Of a DNA stretch of 64,000 nucleotides, positions 27,501 through 36,543 are shown in pieces. Numbering within the stretch: the first letter of the stretch is position 1; each line of letters opens with the position of its first letter. The stretch spans positions 6,150,501 to 6,214,500 of the forward strand of contig OU964924.1 in the NCBI GenBank assembly GCA_918807975.1, read 5' to 3'. The DNA is from Aplidium turbinatum (taxonomy: Eukaryota > Chordata > Ascidiacea > Aplousobranchia > Polyclinidae). A program made the translations under genes and the position numbers. The notes under the pieces were generated by a model. It made no database searches and was not told the DNA's origin. It saw nothing but the letters and a program-made list of their open reading frames with translations.

Positions 27501-28295
27501 TAACTTATAGACAAAATAACGGCTGCATAGACGAGTGGTGAGAACCCTGGAACGGCAATTGAAAGGGCACCGGTTCGACACCGCTCAAGAGCATGCGGAT
27601 GTGTCGTTGGAAGGACACTTAAAGGCGTGCCTGAAGGTGGACACGAAGATTGGCTTCCTTGCCTTCCCGTCCACTTAATCTAAATCTTCAACCACCAGGT
27701 GTAAGCCTGGAATCTGGATACGACAAACAAAAAAAACATAGACAAAATACTAACTAAAATACTAGTGTTTTGAACAGTCTCTCTAAAGTCTAGGCTAAAC
27801 TATATTATATGTAAAATAAAGGTTTTGTATGTATATATATCCTAAAATGTAAGTCAGCTATGTAGCCCGATGTTCAAAAAGTTAACATGAGACTCCGCAT
27901 GGTATAATATAGGTTTAAAACCAACCAAGAGCGTGTACCGGTAGCTGTTTCTGAGCAAGTAGATAAGTAAACTTTGCAATATTGTGAGCAAACAGTTGTA
28001 GAACAAATGCAAGTAAGTAAAAAAAAACATCTTTGACTCGACCAATAAATCATATATTATATAATTGAATTGCAGATAAAGTCATCAACACACCACTTAC
28101 ATCATTCACAGCATATTTGTTGAATTGTAGCTTCTTTTCTACCATTATTAACTTTGACTGCAAGTTTTGGATTTCTGCACTGGCCTTTTTCACATTACGT
28201 TCAGTAGAAGTGTCAAGTCGTGATATCATAAACCACACACTTCCAAAGAATAAAATTGAACCAAAAAATAAGGCATTACGTTTTCTTTTTAACAT
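12540..28295 (-). CDS. MAN2A: Golgi alpha-mannosidase II (GH38), complete 18-exon gene
   Basis: This enzyme removes the two outer mannoses from GlcNAcMan5GlcNAc2 in the medial Golgi, committing N-glycans to complex type. Exons, 5' to 3' on the minus strand: 28295-28101, 24775-24654, 24564-24398, 24128-24005, 23430-23249, 22532-22349, 21729-21615, 20899-20714, 20310-20165, 19589-19493, 19123-19014, 17856-17727, 16633-16438, 16159-15982, 15479-15269, 14363-14182, 13618-13361, 13191-12540. All junctions are GT-AG, in phase, giving 1144 aa against about 1144-1150 in vertebrate MAN2A1/2. Start: first in-frame ATG, followed by [20 protein letters not shown] (type II anchor), then a coiled stem. Catalytic marks: HSHNDPGW (zinc His169 and Asp171), [11 protein letters not shown] (nucleophile Asp283), [17 protein letters not shown] (about 556-566). 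The C-terminal lectin-like block has [15 protein letters not shown]. At the exon 11-12 junction about five residues seen in human are absent. MAN2A1 and MAN2A2 arose in vertebrates, so the generic symbol is used. Confidence 0.97.
13803..13889. mobile_element. Palindromic MITE (family P), copy 4
   Basis: One of the best-preserved copies: CCCAGACAGCAAAATCCGTC at the left and GACGGATTTTGCTGTCTGGG at the right, around GTCTGCAGAC. It lies in mannosidase intron 16 (between the exons ending 14182 and starting 13618). Confidence 0.92.
14071..14137. mobile_element. Palindromic MITE (family P), copy 5
   Basis: CCAGACAGCAAATCAATCGT on the left, where part of the left stem is missing, then CTGCAGACGTTGAATCAACG and CGACTAATTTGCTGTTTG. 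Both arms carry an AAATNAxTCG / CGActNATTT variant rather than the AAAATCCGTC / GACGGATTTT of copy 4. Lies in mannosidase intron 16. Confidence 0.8.
14628..14812 (+). repeat. tRNA-derived SINE (family 1)
   Basis: GCCGCCATAGTCGAGTGGAG (A-box-like), then TCGATTCGATACCG in the B-box position, CACATTAAGGCGTGCCTGAA, TGGACATGAAGATTGGCTC, and CCACTTAATCTAAATCTTCA, ending in a poly-A stretch at 14804. It lies upstream (in + coordinates) of mannosidase exon 16, inside intron 15, antisense to the gene. Confidence 0.8.
15190..15254. repeat. Palindromic 15-bp tandem array
   Basis: About four units of ACAATTGTACATTGT; every unit contains the palindrome GTACAATTGTAC, and adjacent units are also mutually complementary. 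The array begins about 14 nt inside mannosidase intron 15, next to the 5' splice site of exon 15 (exon end 15269). Confidence 0.9.
16715..16771. mobile_element. Palindromic MITE (family P), copy 6, half
   Basis: Left arm and centre only: CAGCTAGCAAAGTC, TTTTTACATTGATTCAACGT, CTGCACACGTTGAAT, then unrelated sequence. Lies in mannosidase intron 12. Confidence 0.75.
17918..17969. mobile_element. Palindromic MITE (family P), copy 7, half
   Basis: CCAGCTACCAAAATCCGTC, TTAATTCAACGTCTGCAGAC, GTCAATTGA; the right arm is lost. Lies in mannosidase intron 11. Confidence 0.75.
19175..19230. mobile_element. Palindromic MITE (family P), copy 8, degraded
   Basis: Central part only: CTTTTTACGTCAATTCAATG, TCTGTAGACG. 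Arms have decayed. Lies in mannosidase intron 10. Confidence 0.6.
20395..20460. mobile_element. Palindromic MITE (family P), copy 9, core
   Basis: Symmetric core AGTCCCTTTTTACATTGATT, GAACGTTTGTAGATGTTGAA, TCAATGTAAAAAAGTACT. The outer arms are missing, yet the arms match each other (AGTccC versus aaGTACT). Lies in mannosidase intron 8. Confidence 0.75.
21028..21148. mobile_element. Long-hairpin MITE
   Basis: A ~120-bp inverted repeat: CATAGACAAATGAAATCCAA on the left returns as GGTTTTATTTGTCTATG on the right, with the stem continuing through CGGCATTTAACACAACATAA and the complement TTATGCTAAATGCCG. The two arms meet at AAAATTTT. A related fragment (AGGACGGCATTTAACAAA) is at about 18508. Lies in mannosidase intron 7. 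Confidence 0.85.
21480..21567. mobile_element. Palindromic MITE (family P), copy 10
   Basis: CAGACAACAAATCATCCG on the left, GTCTCCAGAC at the centre, CGTCTCATTCGCTGTCTGGG on the right. Lies in mannosidase intron 7, about 50 bp from the hairpin partner exon 7 (ends 21615). Confidence 0.8.
22729..23147. mobile_element. MITE with 44-bp TIRs and 5-bp target duplication
   Basis: Left end CCATGGCCACCTTGAGATGC, then GGCCTGATTTGTCACATTTT; the right end is its complement, ending AGGTGGCCATGG. TTCAG flanks both sides (22724-22728 and 23148-23152). No coding frame. Lies in mannosidase intron 5. The superfamily is not obvious to me. Confidence 0.88.
25711..25890. repeat. Tandem duplication of ~120 bp
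   Basis: Two direct copies of a ~60-bp block, 25711-25768 and 25831-25890, share CTACGGTACCCGAT, AATTTCCTTTCAATCCAAGC and GTAGGCCACACATTTG. The second has a 5-bp insertion. They lie in mannosidase intron 1, immediately before the hAT insertion. Confidence 0.8.
25913..27479 (-). mobile_element. hAT transposon (Charlie-like, GTF2IRD2/ZBED-type transposase remnant) in mannosidase intron 1
   Basis: Termini CAGGGGTGTGCAAC and GTTGAACACCCCTG, followed inward by GGGCCGCAC-type subterminal repeats on both sides, are flanked by a perfect 8-bp duplication ATTTTATC (25905-25912 and 27480-27487). Minus-strand frames at 26837-27187 and 26384-26650 read like hAT transposase: [20 protein letters not shown], and [21 protein letters not shown] further dimerisation-domain remnant is near 26200-26400 ([20 protein letters not shown] in another frame). 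The coding region is broken into several frames, so this copy is not autonomous. Confidence 0.95.
27519..27737 (+). repeat. tRNA-derived SINE (family 1), full length with 12-bp target duplication
   Basis: GGCTGCATAGACGAGTGGTG (A-box region), CACCGGTTCGACACCG (B-box), GGACACTTAAAGGCGTGCCT, GGACACGAAGATTGGCTTCC, and CCACTTAATCTAAATCTTCA, ending in a CAAACAAAAAAAAC tail. ATAGACAAAATA is present on both sides (27507-27518 and 27738-27749), showing LINE-type retroposition. It sits 40 bp from the hAT in the same intron. Confidence 0.93.
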
Positions 28296-28569
28296 CTTTT
28301 TATTCAATACGGTACTTTGCAATAATATTGTAAAGCTGCAGTTCCCCAGTATTTAAATAACTCAAGAACCAATCAACAAGTGATAGTTGTAGACCAGTTG
28401 CCAGCTAGCACAAATCAAATAACCAAAACCATTTTTATATCTAAAAAAACAAGACTTCATTAGAGCATTAAACTTCAGTTAATTTACGTAATTTATAATC
28501 ATATTTTCTTCTGTGCCTATTGCCACAACATCCAGTAGCATAGCCGACACTGCAAATCACATATGCACA

Positions 28570-28690
28570 TGGGCTCCGTTAGAGGAGGGGCGCGGGGGTG
28601 ATTACCCCCCACCGATCGGAGGAGGGGCGGGGGGTGATTACCCCCCCACCGATTGGAGTGGGGGAGTAACTAATGCAAAATTACCCCCCC
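28570..28690. repeat. C/G-rich imperfect tandem repeat upstream of the mannosidase gene
   Basis: Two to three units of GATTACCCCCCACCGAT(C/T)GGAG, followed by GGAGGGGCG. This is the most GC-rich stretch near the mannosidase start (28295) and lies 275-395 bp upstream of its ATG, so promoter overlap is possible. Confidence 0.6.
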
Positions 28691-30062
28691 ACTAATGTAG
28701 AGATAAAAATTTAATTTTTTAATATTTTTTCTACTTTTGTGTTTTATATTTTTTATTTTGTTGCACAACTTTTTAGTTCTTTGCTTGGAAACTCCGACTG
28801 CAAGACAACGCAAATATGCAATAGAAACGTGCATAATGCTATGGGAATTGTTCAGGAGCTAAGTAGTTTGCAAAATCAGTCTGGTAAGTTCAAAGTCGCC
28901 CTGCAGGAAGAATTCCACCATAGCTTGCACACTTTGTGCCAAACAAGATGGCTGACACGTGTACCGGCCATTTCTTCAGTGTTGTTGAACTACAAAGCCT
29001 TGCTAAACACACTTCAAAATTTCAAAAATGCGAAATCATTAGGCCTTTATTCCCAATTATTGCAAGGCAACACATACTTTGCATTGCAGCTTTGCCAGGT
29101 TTTATTCAAACCACTTGAAAAGATAACTGGCCTGTTGCAGATCAAGTCTTATACCATCAGCGACATGATGGAGCTGGTTGAAAACTTAAAAGTTTATTAC
29201 CAGAGTCTTAGAAATGAAGAACAATAAGAACAATTTATGCAGTTATACAAGAAATCTCAGCAGCAAGTGGATAGCTTAGGCTTAGCTAAAACCCAAATTT
29301 CAAAAAAGCGCTGTGAGCAAAGTGTTTCCCATGACCTCGCTTCTCATTACAAAAGGCAGTTCTATGCATCTATTGACAGCATAGTGCAAGGCCTCACCCA
29401 CCGCTTCAATGGCGAATAAATTAAAACTCACCAAAAGCATAAAGAAGTTTTTCTAAGTTATCTGGCACAGTCAACGACAGTGCTGCTACAGTGTTGGAAC
29501 GATATGGCTTCGACGTGAAAATTTTGGGCCATGATTTAAACCAGTGCTACTCAAACGCCGGTACGCGAGCACTTGGCTGCTGGTACGCGGTCAGTTAAGA
29601 GAAATTGTAAATTGAGTAATTTGTTTTATGTTGATCAGAATGTCTATATAATAATTTTTAGGCAACGATAATGTTCAATCTGCTTTCCCAGATATAGACT
29701 GTTTGGTGGCCCGCTACTACGATGATTTCCAGTTACGTCACAAAGAAATGTTATTTCGTAATTGTTATCCATTATTTCAACAAAGTATCGCAATGTTCGA
29801 TGCGAGATGATCACCCTTTTTGTGTGTTTGTGCTGTGTCCACGTGCTTGACTATACCTGCAGCGTCCAGTAACGAGTAGAGAAGTGAGAGGCTCAATCGA
29901 TCGGCCACACTCTGACTTCAAAATATGAGATGATTGGAGTGAGTTGAGCATGTTTTTACATAGATTTGTTAAAGCTATAAACCTTGTTCTTCTTTAGAAA
30001 GTGAGTTAGCTGTTAGCCCATATTAGCCTATAAAAAGTAGCAGGCCGTAGCCTATAAAAAGT

Positions 30063-30390
30063 CGGCAGCCGTGGCCGAGTGGTTAGCGCGTTGGGCTCGC
30101 AGTCGAGAGCCTGCATGTTTGACTCCAGCCACCCGCACTTGCTGTTGTTTCTCTGGGCAAGAAACTTAACGATAATTGCCTCTACCTAGTGATCGATTTC
30201 GAGTAATGGGTAGTACCAAATTTAAGTCATAAGTAAAGTAGACAACCGGAAACAGACATTGCCGTCGGCTGCAGCATGGGTCAGGTGTATGTCGGAAGGC
30301 GTACACCGATGCATAGCGCTCAAGTCCGCTTTCCCGCAATGCAGGATAAAAATAAACAAACAAACAACAAACAAAAAACAAAAAGTATGT
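30063..30390 (+). repeat. tRNA-derived SINE (family 2), full length
   Basis: Head GGCAGCCGTGGCCGAGTGGT TAGCGCG is tRNA-Ser/Leu-like (A box), with TGTTTGACTCCAGCC in the B-box position. The body ends in TGCAGGATAAAAATAAACAA and a CAAA-rich tail. A truncated relative lies at 3590-3725. The B box deviates from GGTTCGANTCC, so I do not call it a functional tRNA gene. Confidence 0.85.
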
Positions 30391-31312
30391 AGGCTATAGT
30401 TTTAGCTAAGTTTTACAAATGGCAAAGCGTGGTCCTATGGACAAATATATGAAACGGAGACAATCAGTTTCAGACCTACATGATGATTCTGATTCAAACG
30501 AAAGTAATACTGGAAGCACTGAGGTGTTGACTGTAAAAAGAAGTCGTTCAACATTTGTTCGAAAATATGATCCATCATATTTTCGTTATTATGAATGGCC
30601 TTAACACTTCAATGCAAGGAAAAAATGCTTCACTTTTTGCAACAGCAGATAAAATTGACGGCATGCAATGAAAGCTGAAAACATGGAAGATTCTAGTCTC
30701 GAACAATTGTTACGACATGTTTCCTAAGTTAGCTACTGTTATTGACGATGTTGGAGACAATTTGGATCTAAAACGTGTTCAAGATACTGCCACAGAACAT
30801 TTGTCAAATTTGATGGAACGTATTCAACATTATTTTCCGGAACAAAAAGATCCACGAAGAGGAAATGAATGGATTCGAAACCCATTTGCACCAACCGTAA
30901 ACGTAGAAGAGTTAAATATAAGTGTCGATTTTAAAGATAAATTATTGAATCTATCTGCTGACGAAGGTTTGCAAAAATCTTTTGAATCAAACTCCCTTGC
31001 AAGCTTCTGGGTCAAAATTAAAGCAGAATATCCGAGACTGTGTACCATAGCTATTAAAACACTGCTTCCATTCCCTTCTACATATCTATGTGAAGCCGGC
31101 TTTTCTACCATTAGCTGTAGGGAAAAACACAGAAACGCGTTGGATATCCATGCTCCTCTTCGAGTAGCATTGTCTTCCATTGAACTGCAATTGGATAAGC
31201 TGGTTGCAAATAAGCAAGCGCACACTTCGCATCAAAATTCGAAAGACCATTAATAAAAGTGTTTTTTAGTTTGTTTTTTTTGTGTATTTGTTACAAAAGT
31301 AATAATGACTTT

Positions 31313-34300
31313 GGGTAAAAACAAATGAAATCAACACAGCACCGAAACCCGAATCTCTCAGATTTTAATGAAAATTACATGATTTGAAGCCCTGTAACAA
31401 AAAATCATTTTCCCAAAATTTCGTCTTTCTACGTCGAGTACTTTTCGAGATAGAGTGATTTGAAATTTTAGTCATTTTCACCACTTGATGGCGCCATTTT
31501 TCACATTTTTAACCATATCTCGGCCAATTTTTATTGTAGACACACGGTTGATAGCTCATTTGAAAGATAATTTTAAGCTCTATCAATCTATCTAAAAATA
31601 ATGAAACTTTTTTTAATAATGAAAGAGGAATGTTGTGTTCTTGGTTGTAAACTTCCGACGAGCATAGCAAAAATATATATTTTCAAAATCAAATTTTTTT
31701 TTATTTTTTTTTAAATTTGATTCTTCTTCTACAGCCATGCAAAATATTGTGTTGTGTTTTGACCATTCTGTGTGTTTTTTTAATCAATTCATTTTCCTTG
31801 CTCTAACAATTCACCATAGTTTGCTCTGCATGACATTGTAGCCTATTAGGATGCATTGTATAGCCTATCTTGTCTGTACTGTAGCTATCTTGAAAGGACA
31901 CTAGGCAAGGTGCATGCATGGTATGTGGGTTTCAGGTTGTCATATACAATGCAGTGTGCCTTCTAGAATTTTGATCTACTGAAACAATGTTTGCTTTCTA
32001 CTACAAAACTATCAGTCAGATGTAAAATATATTACCTATTGGCTATTGCATAGTTTGCGCTGGTTAAGCCAGCATTAAATCAATAGCCATGATGTTTGGC
32101 AGCACATTAAATACTTCTGTGTTCTTTCCATCATGCAAACAATGCTTCAAAAGTTAATTTGAATCATTTCTTTACAATAGTTAGCTACAAACACCTACTT
32201 GCCCACCTAGCTTGCAACCCTGCTCAGTGCTCAACCAAAATGTTTTCTTGGTCTAGCCTATGCGATAAATGTAGTCATATCAATGACCTTAAACGTATGA
32301 TCACGGAAATATTTGAAGAAAACCTGCTCGTTGATTCAATCACATACAAAGCATGGGTGTCTGTTGAAATAAATAAATAAAAACAGCTGAACTGTTGACC
32401 GCACACATTTGGAAACCTTAATAGACCCCTAGACAAATTTGTAGAGAGCCTGTTGGAAAAACTATTGATCCTTCAAAGACATGATTTTATAGCTAAGCAA
32501 CAATCTGCAAGTTTGAATCGAATGAAACAACAAATTGATGGCTCTGTTATAATTTTGGGTGTTTTTGCTGAAAATTAGGCTACTCTTTTTTTGTGCAAGA
32601 TGCTGCTCAAAGTTATCATTGCACATGGACAAATATGCAGGCTACCGTTCACCCATTGTAATTTACCACAATTTCCCTACTGCTGAAGATCCATCTACGG
32701 TACTTCTCTGAAACACATTTATTTGGCCCTAATTTCTGATACTCTTCAACACAATGCTGTAACTGTTCACACCTTTCAACGTCATCTATTCAAATATTTG
32801 CAATCTTTTAAGTTTCTTGTAAAAAAGGCAATCTATTTTACCATCACATAGAAAAGGCCGCTGTGATGGAGTAGGAGGTACCATAAAACACTTGGCTGCC
32901 AAAGCCAGCCTACAAAGAGTGTCTGATGACCACATTCAAACACCAACGCAACTTTTTGTTTGGGCAGAAAAGAGCTTAACAATAAGTGAAATATTTGTAT
33001 GTTGAGGATGAAGAAATTAAACGACATGCATCGGACCTTGAAGAAATGTTTTCCTATGCAAACCCGATTCCAGGTACACAAAAATTACATTTCTTTGAAC
33101 CACTGACGAAATCTAATGAGAAGCTGATACGGTAGTCAAAGAATATTCATCGTCATCCAATTTTTCCACCGTAACAATCAACAACAAACACAGTTCAAAA
33201 ATTTTACAATGGGAAGAAATTACCTCATATGTTACATGTGTGTATGAGAAGAATTGGTGGCTAGCATATGTTTAGAAGAAGTTCATGAGTAATGATGAGC
33301 TTGAACTAAAATTTCTGCATCCCCATGGTCCTGTATCATCATATTCATTGCCAAGAAAAGATGGTGTTCTGATAGTGCCACGCAATTCTCTACTTTCATC
33401 AGTGGATCCTCAAACTACTTCAAGCTCTGAAAGGACATATTCCCTCACCAACAACGAGTTGTTGCATGCCGAACAGATGCTAGTTTTAAAACTTCAATTG
33501 CAACTTGAACAGTGAACTAACGTGTAATGCAGTGTTCCCACCAAAGTCAGTTATTTATGTAAAATATGTATTTTAAGCAATATTCTAGGAGTACATCTAA
33601 ATGTTTTTAAGGTTTTGTGCAACTTAGAACTTTCATTTGAAATCAATCAGCAAATCAACTCTGGTGATTAGGAGGTGTGTCTACGTCATTTGGTGGGCAT
33701 AGCCCTATACAGTACCAGTACTTTCTGCTTTGCATGCAAATTAACAGTACGGTCACAATAACAAAGATTCAATGTTCATACTTTTGGCATACTGGTGCTC
33801 GATTTTCGTGGTTTAAAATGAAAGTTAATGCATTGCTATGAAATAGCTGCTGCTTGGAATTTGTGCCAGAACTTTCATTTTCGCGATAATGTTATAATTT
33901 TGCATGCAAAGTATAGAGCCATGCCCACCCAATGACGTAAGCACACCTCCTAATCACCAAAATTGATTTGATGATTGCTTCCCAATCAAATAAAGTTGCA
34001 TAATTTTCATTGGCATGTTTGTAAAGTGTGGATTTTTTGGTATTTTATAAACTACAGTTAGCTTTGAGTGGATTTCCCCTGTAACAGAAATTAATATTAT
34101 TAAAACCTTGGAGGGAACACTGATGTAATGTATGTATATTGCATATTTTTGACTTGTTCAAATAGAGTGATCAGCTTTTACTGTCTGTATATTTTATTAG
34201 TAGTCTAGTAGCGAGTTATGTCCACTAAAATTATTTATATTTGCTTATAGTTAACTTCTGAAGGTAACGGTCGACAATGTCATTGCTTATTCATGAATTT

Positions 34301-35195
34301 TTATCATTTTATCTTGGCTATTGGATTTCATCTTTAGAACCTACAAAAAGCTATGTTGTATAATATTATTTAAAGATTTCCTGACACACGCAATACAAAC
34401 TGCTACAGCAGCCAACTTCATTCCTCAAGCCGAATTTGTATTTTTCAAAATGTTGCAGCATTGCAAAAAAATAGAAATAATTTAAATTATCTGCCTCTGT
34501 ATAACTCCCGGTCTCTTCTTGCTTAATTATATTGAAGACACACTGTATGAAGAGTTGAAAACCTCCTCTTCATCGAAGCTGTATATACTTATTTATAATT
34601 AAGTTATCTCAGCATTTAGCTTGTTACTAATTCCCATGTAAGCAATCCTGCAGATACGTATAAAAAATTTAGTAAGGATAAACATAAAAAAAAAAAATTT
34701 GACTAAGGAAAATAAAATTATTAAAAAACACACAGAATGGTCAAAACACAACACAATATTTTGCATGGCTGTAAAAGAAAAATCAAATTAAAAAAAAAAA
34801 AAAATCTGATTTTGAAAATATATATTTTTGCTATGCTTGTCGGAAGTTTACAACCAAGAACACAACATTCCTCTTTCATTATTAAATAAATTTTTATTAT
34901 TTTTAGATAGATTGATAGAGCTTAAAATTACCTTACAAATGAGCTATCAACCATATCTCTACAATAAAAATTGGCCGAGATATAGGTAAAAATGTAAAAA
35001 ATGGTGCCATCAAGTGGTGAAAATGACTAAAATTTCAAATCACTCTATCTCGAAAAGTACTCGACGTAGAAAGACAAAATTTTGGAAAAATGATTTTTTC
35101 ATACATTTTTACTAATGATGTAATTTTCATCACAATCGGTGTCGTCGAGGTTTTAAAATGCAAAATTTTGTGTTGATTTCATTTGTTTTCACCCC
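31313..35195. mobile_element. Long-TIR DNA transposon (~440-bp arms), transposase relics, class unassigned
   Basis: 31313-31770 and 34725-35195 are inverted copies. Both read GTCTTTCTACGTCGAGTACT, ACCATATCTCGGCCAATTTT or close variants, AGCTCTATCAATCTATCT, GAAAGAGGAATGTTGTGTTC and ATGCAAAATATTGTGTTGTG in order. Between them, broken frames include LDKFVESLLEKLLILQRHDF, a CTWTNMQATVHP block, and at 33285-33515 a LKFLHPHGPVSSYSLPRKDG segment. I associate these with a widespread invertebrate protein family found in many uncharacterised loci. A CTTTG direct repeat flanks the ends, but the exact termini are uncertain. A hAT MITE (33530-34122) interrupts it. Confidence 0.8.
33530..34122. mobile_element. 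hAT MITE nested in the long-TIR element
   Basis: Ends CAGTGTTCCCACC and GGAGGGAACACTG with 8-bp duplications GTGTAATG (33522-33529) and ATGTAATG (34123-34130), one mismatch. Subterminal inverted blocks include GATTAGGAGGTGTG, ACGTCATTTGGTGGGCAT and TTTGCATGCAAA. No coding frame. Confidence 0.88.
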
Positions 35196-35904
35196 TTTGC
35201 TCTTGTCTTTTTTTCGCAAATTGACCGGGACGCCAAGTGATGGAAGGTGTTCAGCCGGTATACAGCATAAAAAAGTTTGAGTAGCACTGATTTAAACCAC
35301 TTCCATCAGAAATTTGGGCCGATCAAGTATGTGTGCGATGTTCGAAACAAGTTCATGGGACTCATTATTGTCAAAGAGTTTTATACCAGGGTGGAAAAAC
35401 TTGTAAAATTGCTATTGGTCAATGGCCCTTCTTCTGCAGAAGCTGAAACATCGTTCAGCTCGCTACGCCACTTAAAAACATGGCTCCGAAGCACAATGAC
35501 TGCTTCAAGACTCATATTCATTGACATGTGCCACTTGTGCCATGCCTATCGAGTGTATTTCGATGAAATAATGTTGATGAAATCTGCAAAGAACTTGTTT
35601 TACAATGGACAAAGATTTAAAGTCTTTGGCAACTTCTCGGTCCCACGAATTACCCATAAGCACCATAAGTTGCGTCAAATTATCCATAAGCCCCATAAGT
35701 TGCGTCGAATTACCCATAAGCTCCATAAGTCGCGTAGAATTACCCATAAGCACCATAAGTCGCGTCGAATTACCCATAAGCCCCATAAGTCGCGTCAAAT
35801 TACCCATAAGCCTCATAAGTCACGTCGAATTACCTAAAAGTAACGTCGAATTACCCATAAGCCTGTAGTGTAGAGTGTAGTCTATAGCCGTCTAGAAGCC
35901 TAGT

Positions 35905-36097
35905 AGTCGGCTGCATAGCCGAGTGGTGAGGAGCACTGACTTGCGATTGTGTCATTTTAAACTGATTGTCCTGCTTTGGTATCATGCACGTTACAACGTC
36001 CGCGTTTTGTCGCTTCTACCTATTATAGATCTCTGCTAAGTTTGTCGTATATTGTTTGTTTGTTGTGATGGTCAGAAACAAAAACAAACTAAACTGA
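35905..36097 (+). repeat. SINE head joined to a dispersed repeat
   Basis: The family 1 head (GTCGGCTGCATAGCCGAGTG) runs into CACGTTACAACGTCCGCGTT, TTGTCGCTTCTACC and ATGGTCAGAAACAAAAACAA, the repeat also split at 8133-9125. This mosaic lies in the left arm and loop of the foldback. Confidence 0.7.
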
Positions 36098-36160
36098 TGA
36101 TATTGTGAGCGTTATCGAAAAATTACCGATATAAACCAAATTAAGCCAAAATTTCACGAG

Positions 36161-36260
36161 CGCTTGTGTGGCGGAGTGGTTTAGCCAAAGGGCTATTGAA
36201 TTTGGTGACATGGGTTTAATTCCCACCATTGCCATTATTCTTTTTTTCTTCAATTATCAA
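36161..36260 (+). repeat. tRNA-derived SINE-like fragment (family 4)
   Basis: TGTGTGGCGGAGTGGTTTAG (A-box-like), GTTTAATTCCCACC (B-box-like), then TTTTTTTCTTCAATTATCAA. A diverged relative at 58738-58840 shares TTTGATTCCCGCC and TTTTTCTTCTGCAATTGCC. Confidence 0.65.
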
Positions 36261-36410
36261 GTTTAAAGCAAGAATTAGGTGTCTAGCTGAGTGCGAGAAC
36301 GATTGCCATGCTGCAGTCACCTGGTTCATAGGGAAAATTGTCCAATGTTAAAGTGTTTTATCGGACAAAACACTCCATCTGCTGCAGCAAACTGCAGATT
36401 ACGCATAAGC

Positions 36411-36543
36411 GGACGGGAAGGCAAGGAAGCCAATCTTCGTGTCCACCTTTAGGCATGCCTTCAAGTGTCCTGCTCTTGAGCGGTGTCAAACTATATTTTG
36501 GAACGCCCAGCCAGTGCTCCTCACCACTCGGCTATGCAGCCGA
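36411..36543 (-). repeat. tRNA-derived SINE (family 1), reverse, partly rearranged
   Basis: Reads on the minus strand as head GGCTGCATAGCCGAGTGGTG, GACACCGCTCAAGAGCAGGA and GGTGGACACGAAGATTGGCT. It forms the right-hand side of the foldback loop, so its head pairs with the SINE head at 35905. Confidence 0.8.

Larger units (their letters stand above)
29542..35289 (+). mobile_element. hAT transposon (ZBED/SCAND3-type), internally deleted, containing further insertions
   Basis: TIRs CAGTGCTACTCAAAC and GTTTGAGTAGCACTG are flanked by a perfect 8-bp duplication ATTTAAAC (29534-29541, 35290-35297). At 30419-30604 the N-terminus has a BED-adjacent look (KYDPSYFRYYEW). The C-terminal part, 30717-31253, carries CTIAIKTLLPFPSTYLCEAG and FSTISCREKHRNALDIHAPL, the hAT dimerisation motif. 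The middle of the transposase is missing, and no mid-domain fits between 30605 and 30716. A SINE (30063-30390) and a long-TIR element (about 31313-35195) lie inside. Confidence 0.92.
28739..35640 (+). mobile_element. hAT transposase remnant (ZMYM1/DUF4371-like), split by a later hAT insertion
   Basis: The frame at 28739-29227 contains RNVHNAMGIVQELSSLQNQS and LCQTRWLTRVPAISSVLLNY, typical of the hAT catalytic region in ZMYM1/DUF4371 proteins. It continues in another frame through 29237-29419. The C-terminal dimerisation domain resumes at 35290-35600: AEAETSFSSLRHLKTWLRST, and FIDMCHLCHAYRVYFDEI. The break falls at GATTTAAAC, exactly at the insertion of the 29542-35289 element. The N-terminus and the ends of this older element were not identified. 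At least two frame breaks are present besides the insertion. Confidence 0.85.

Noticed and set aside
28296-28322. Nine extra N-terminal residues for mannosidase II
   Set aside because: That frame begins at TTG, not ATG. The first ATG, at 28295, gives the usual short cytoplasmic tail before the membrane anchor.
30063-30135. Possible tRNA-Ser/Leu gene
   Set aside because: The head has an A box but a poor B box, no convincing acceptor stem, and is continuous with a SINE body and A-rich tail found elsewhere.
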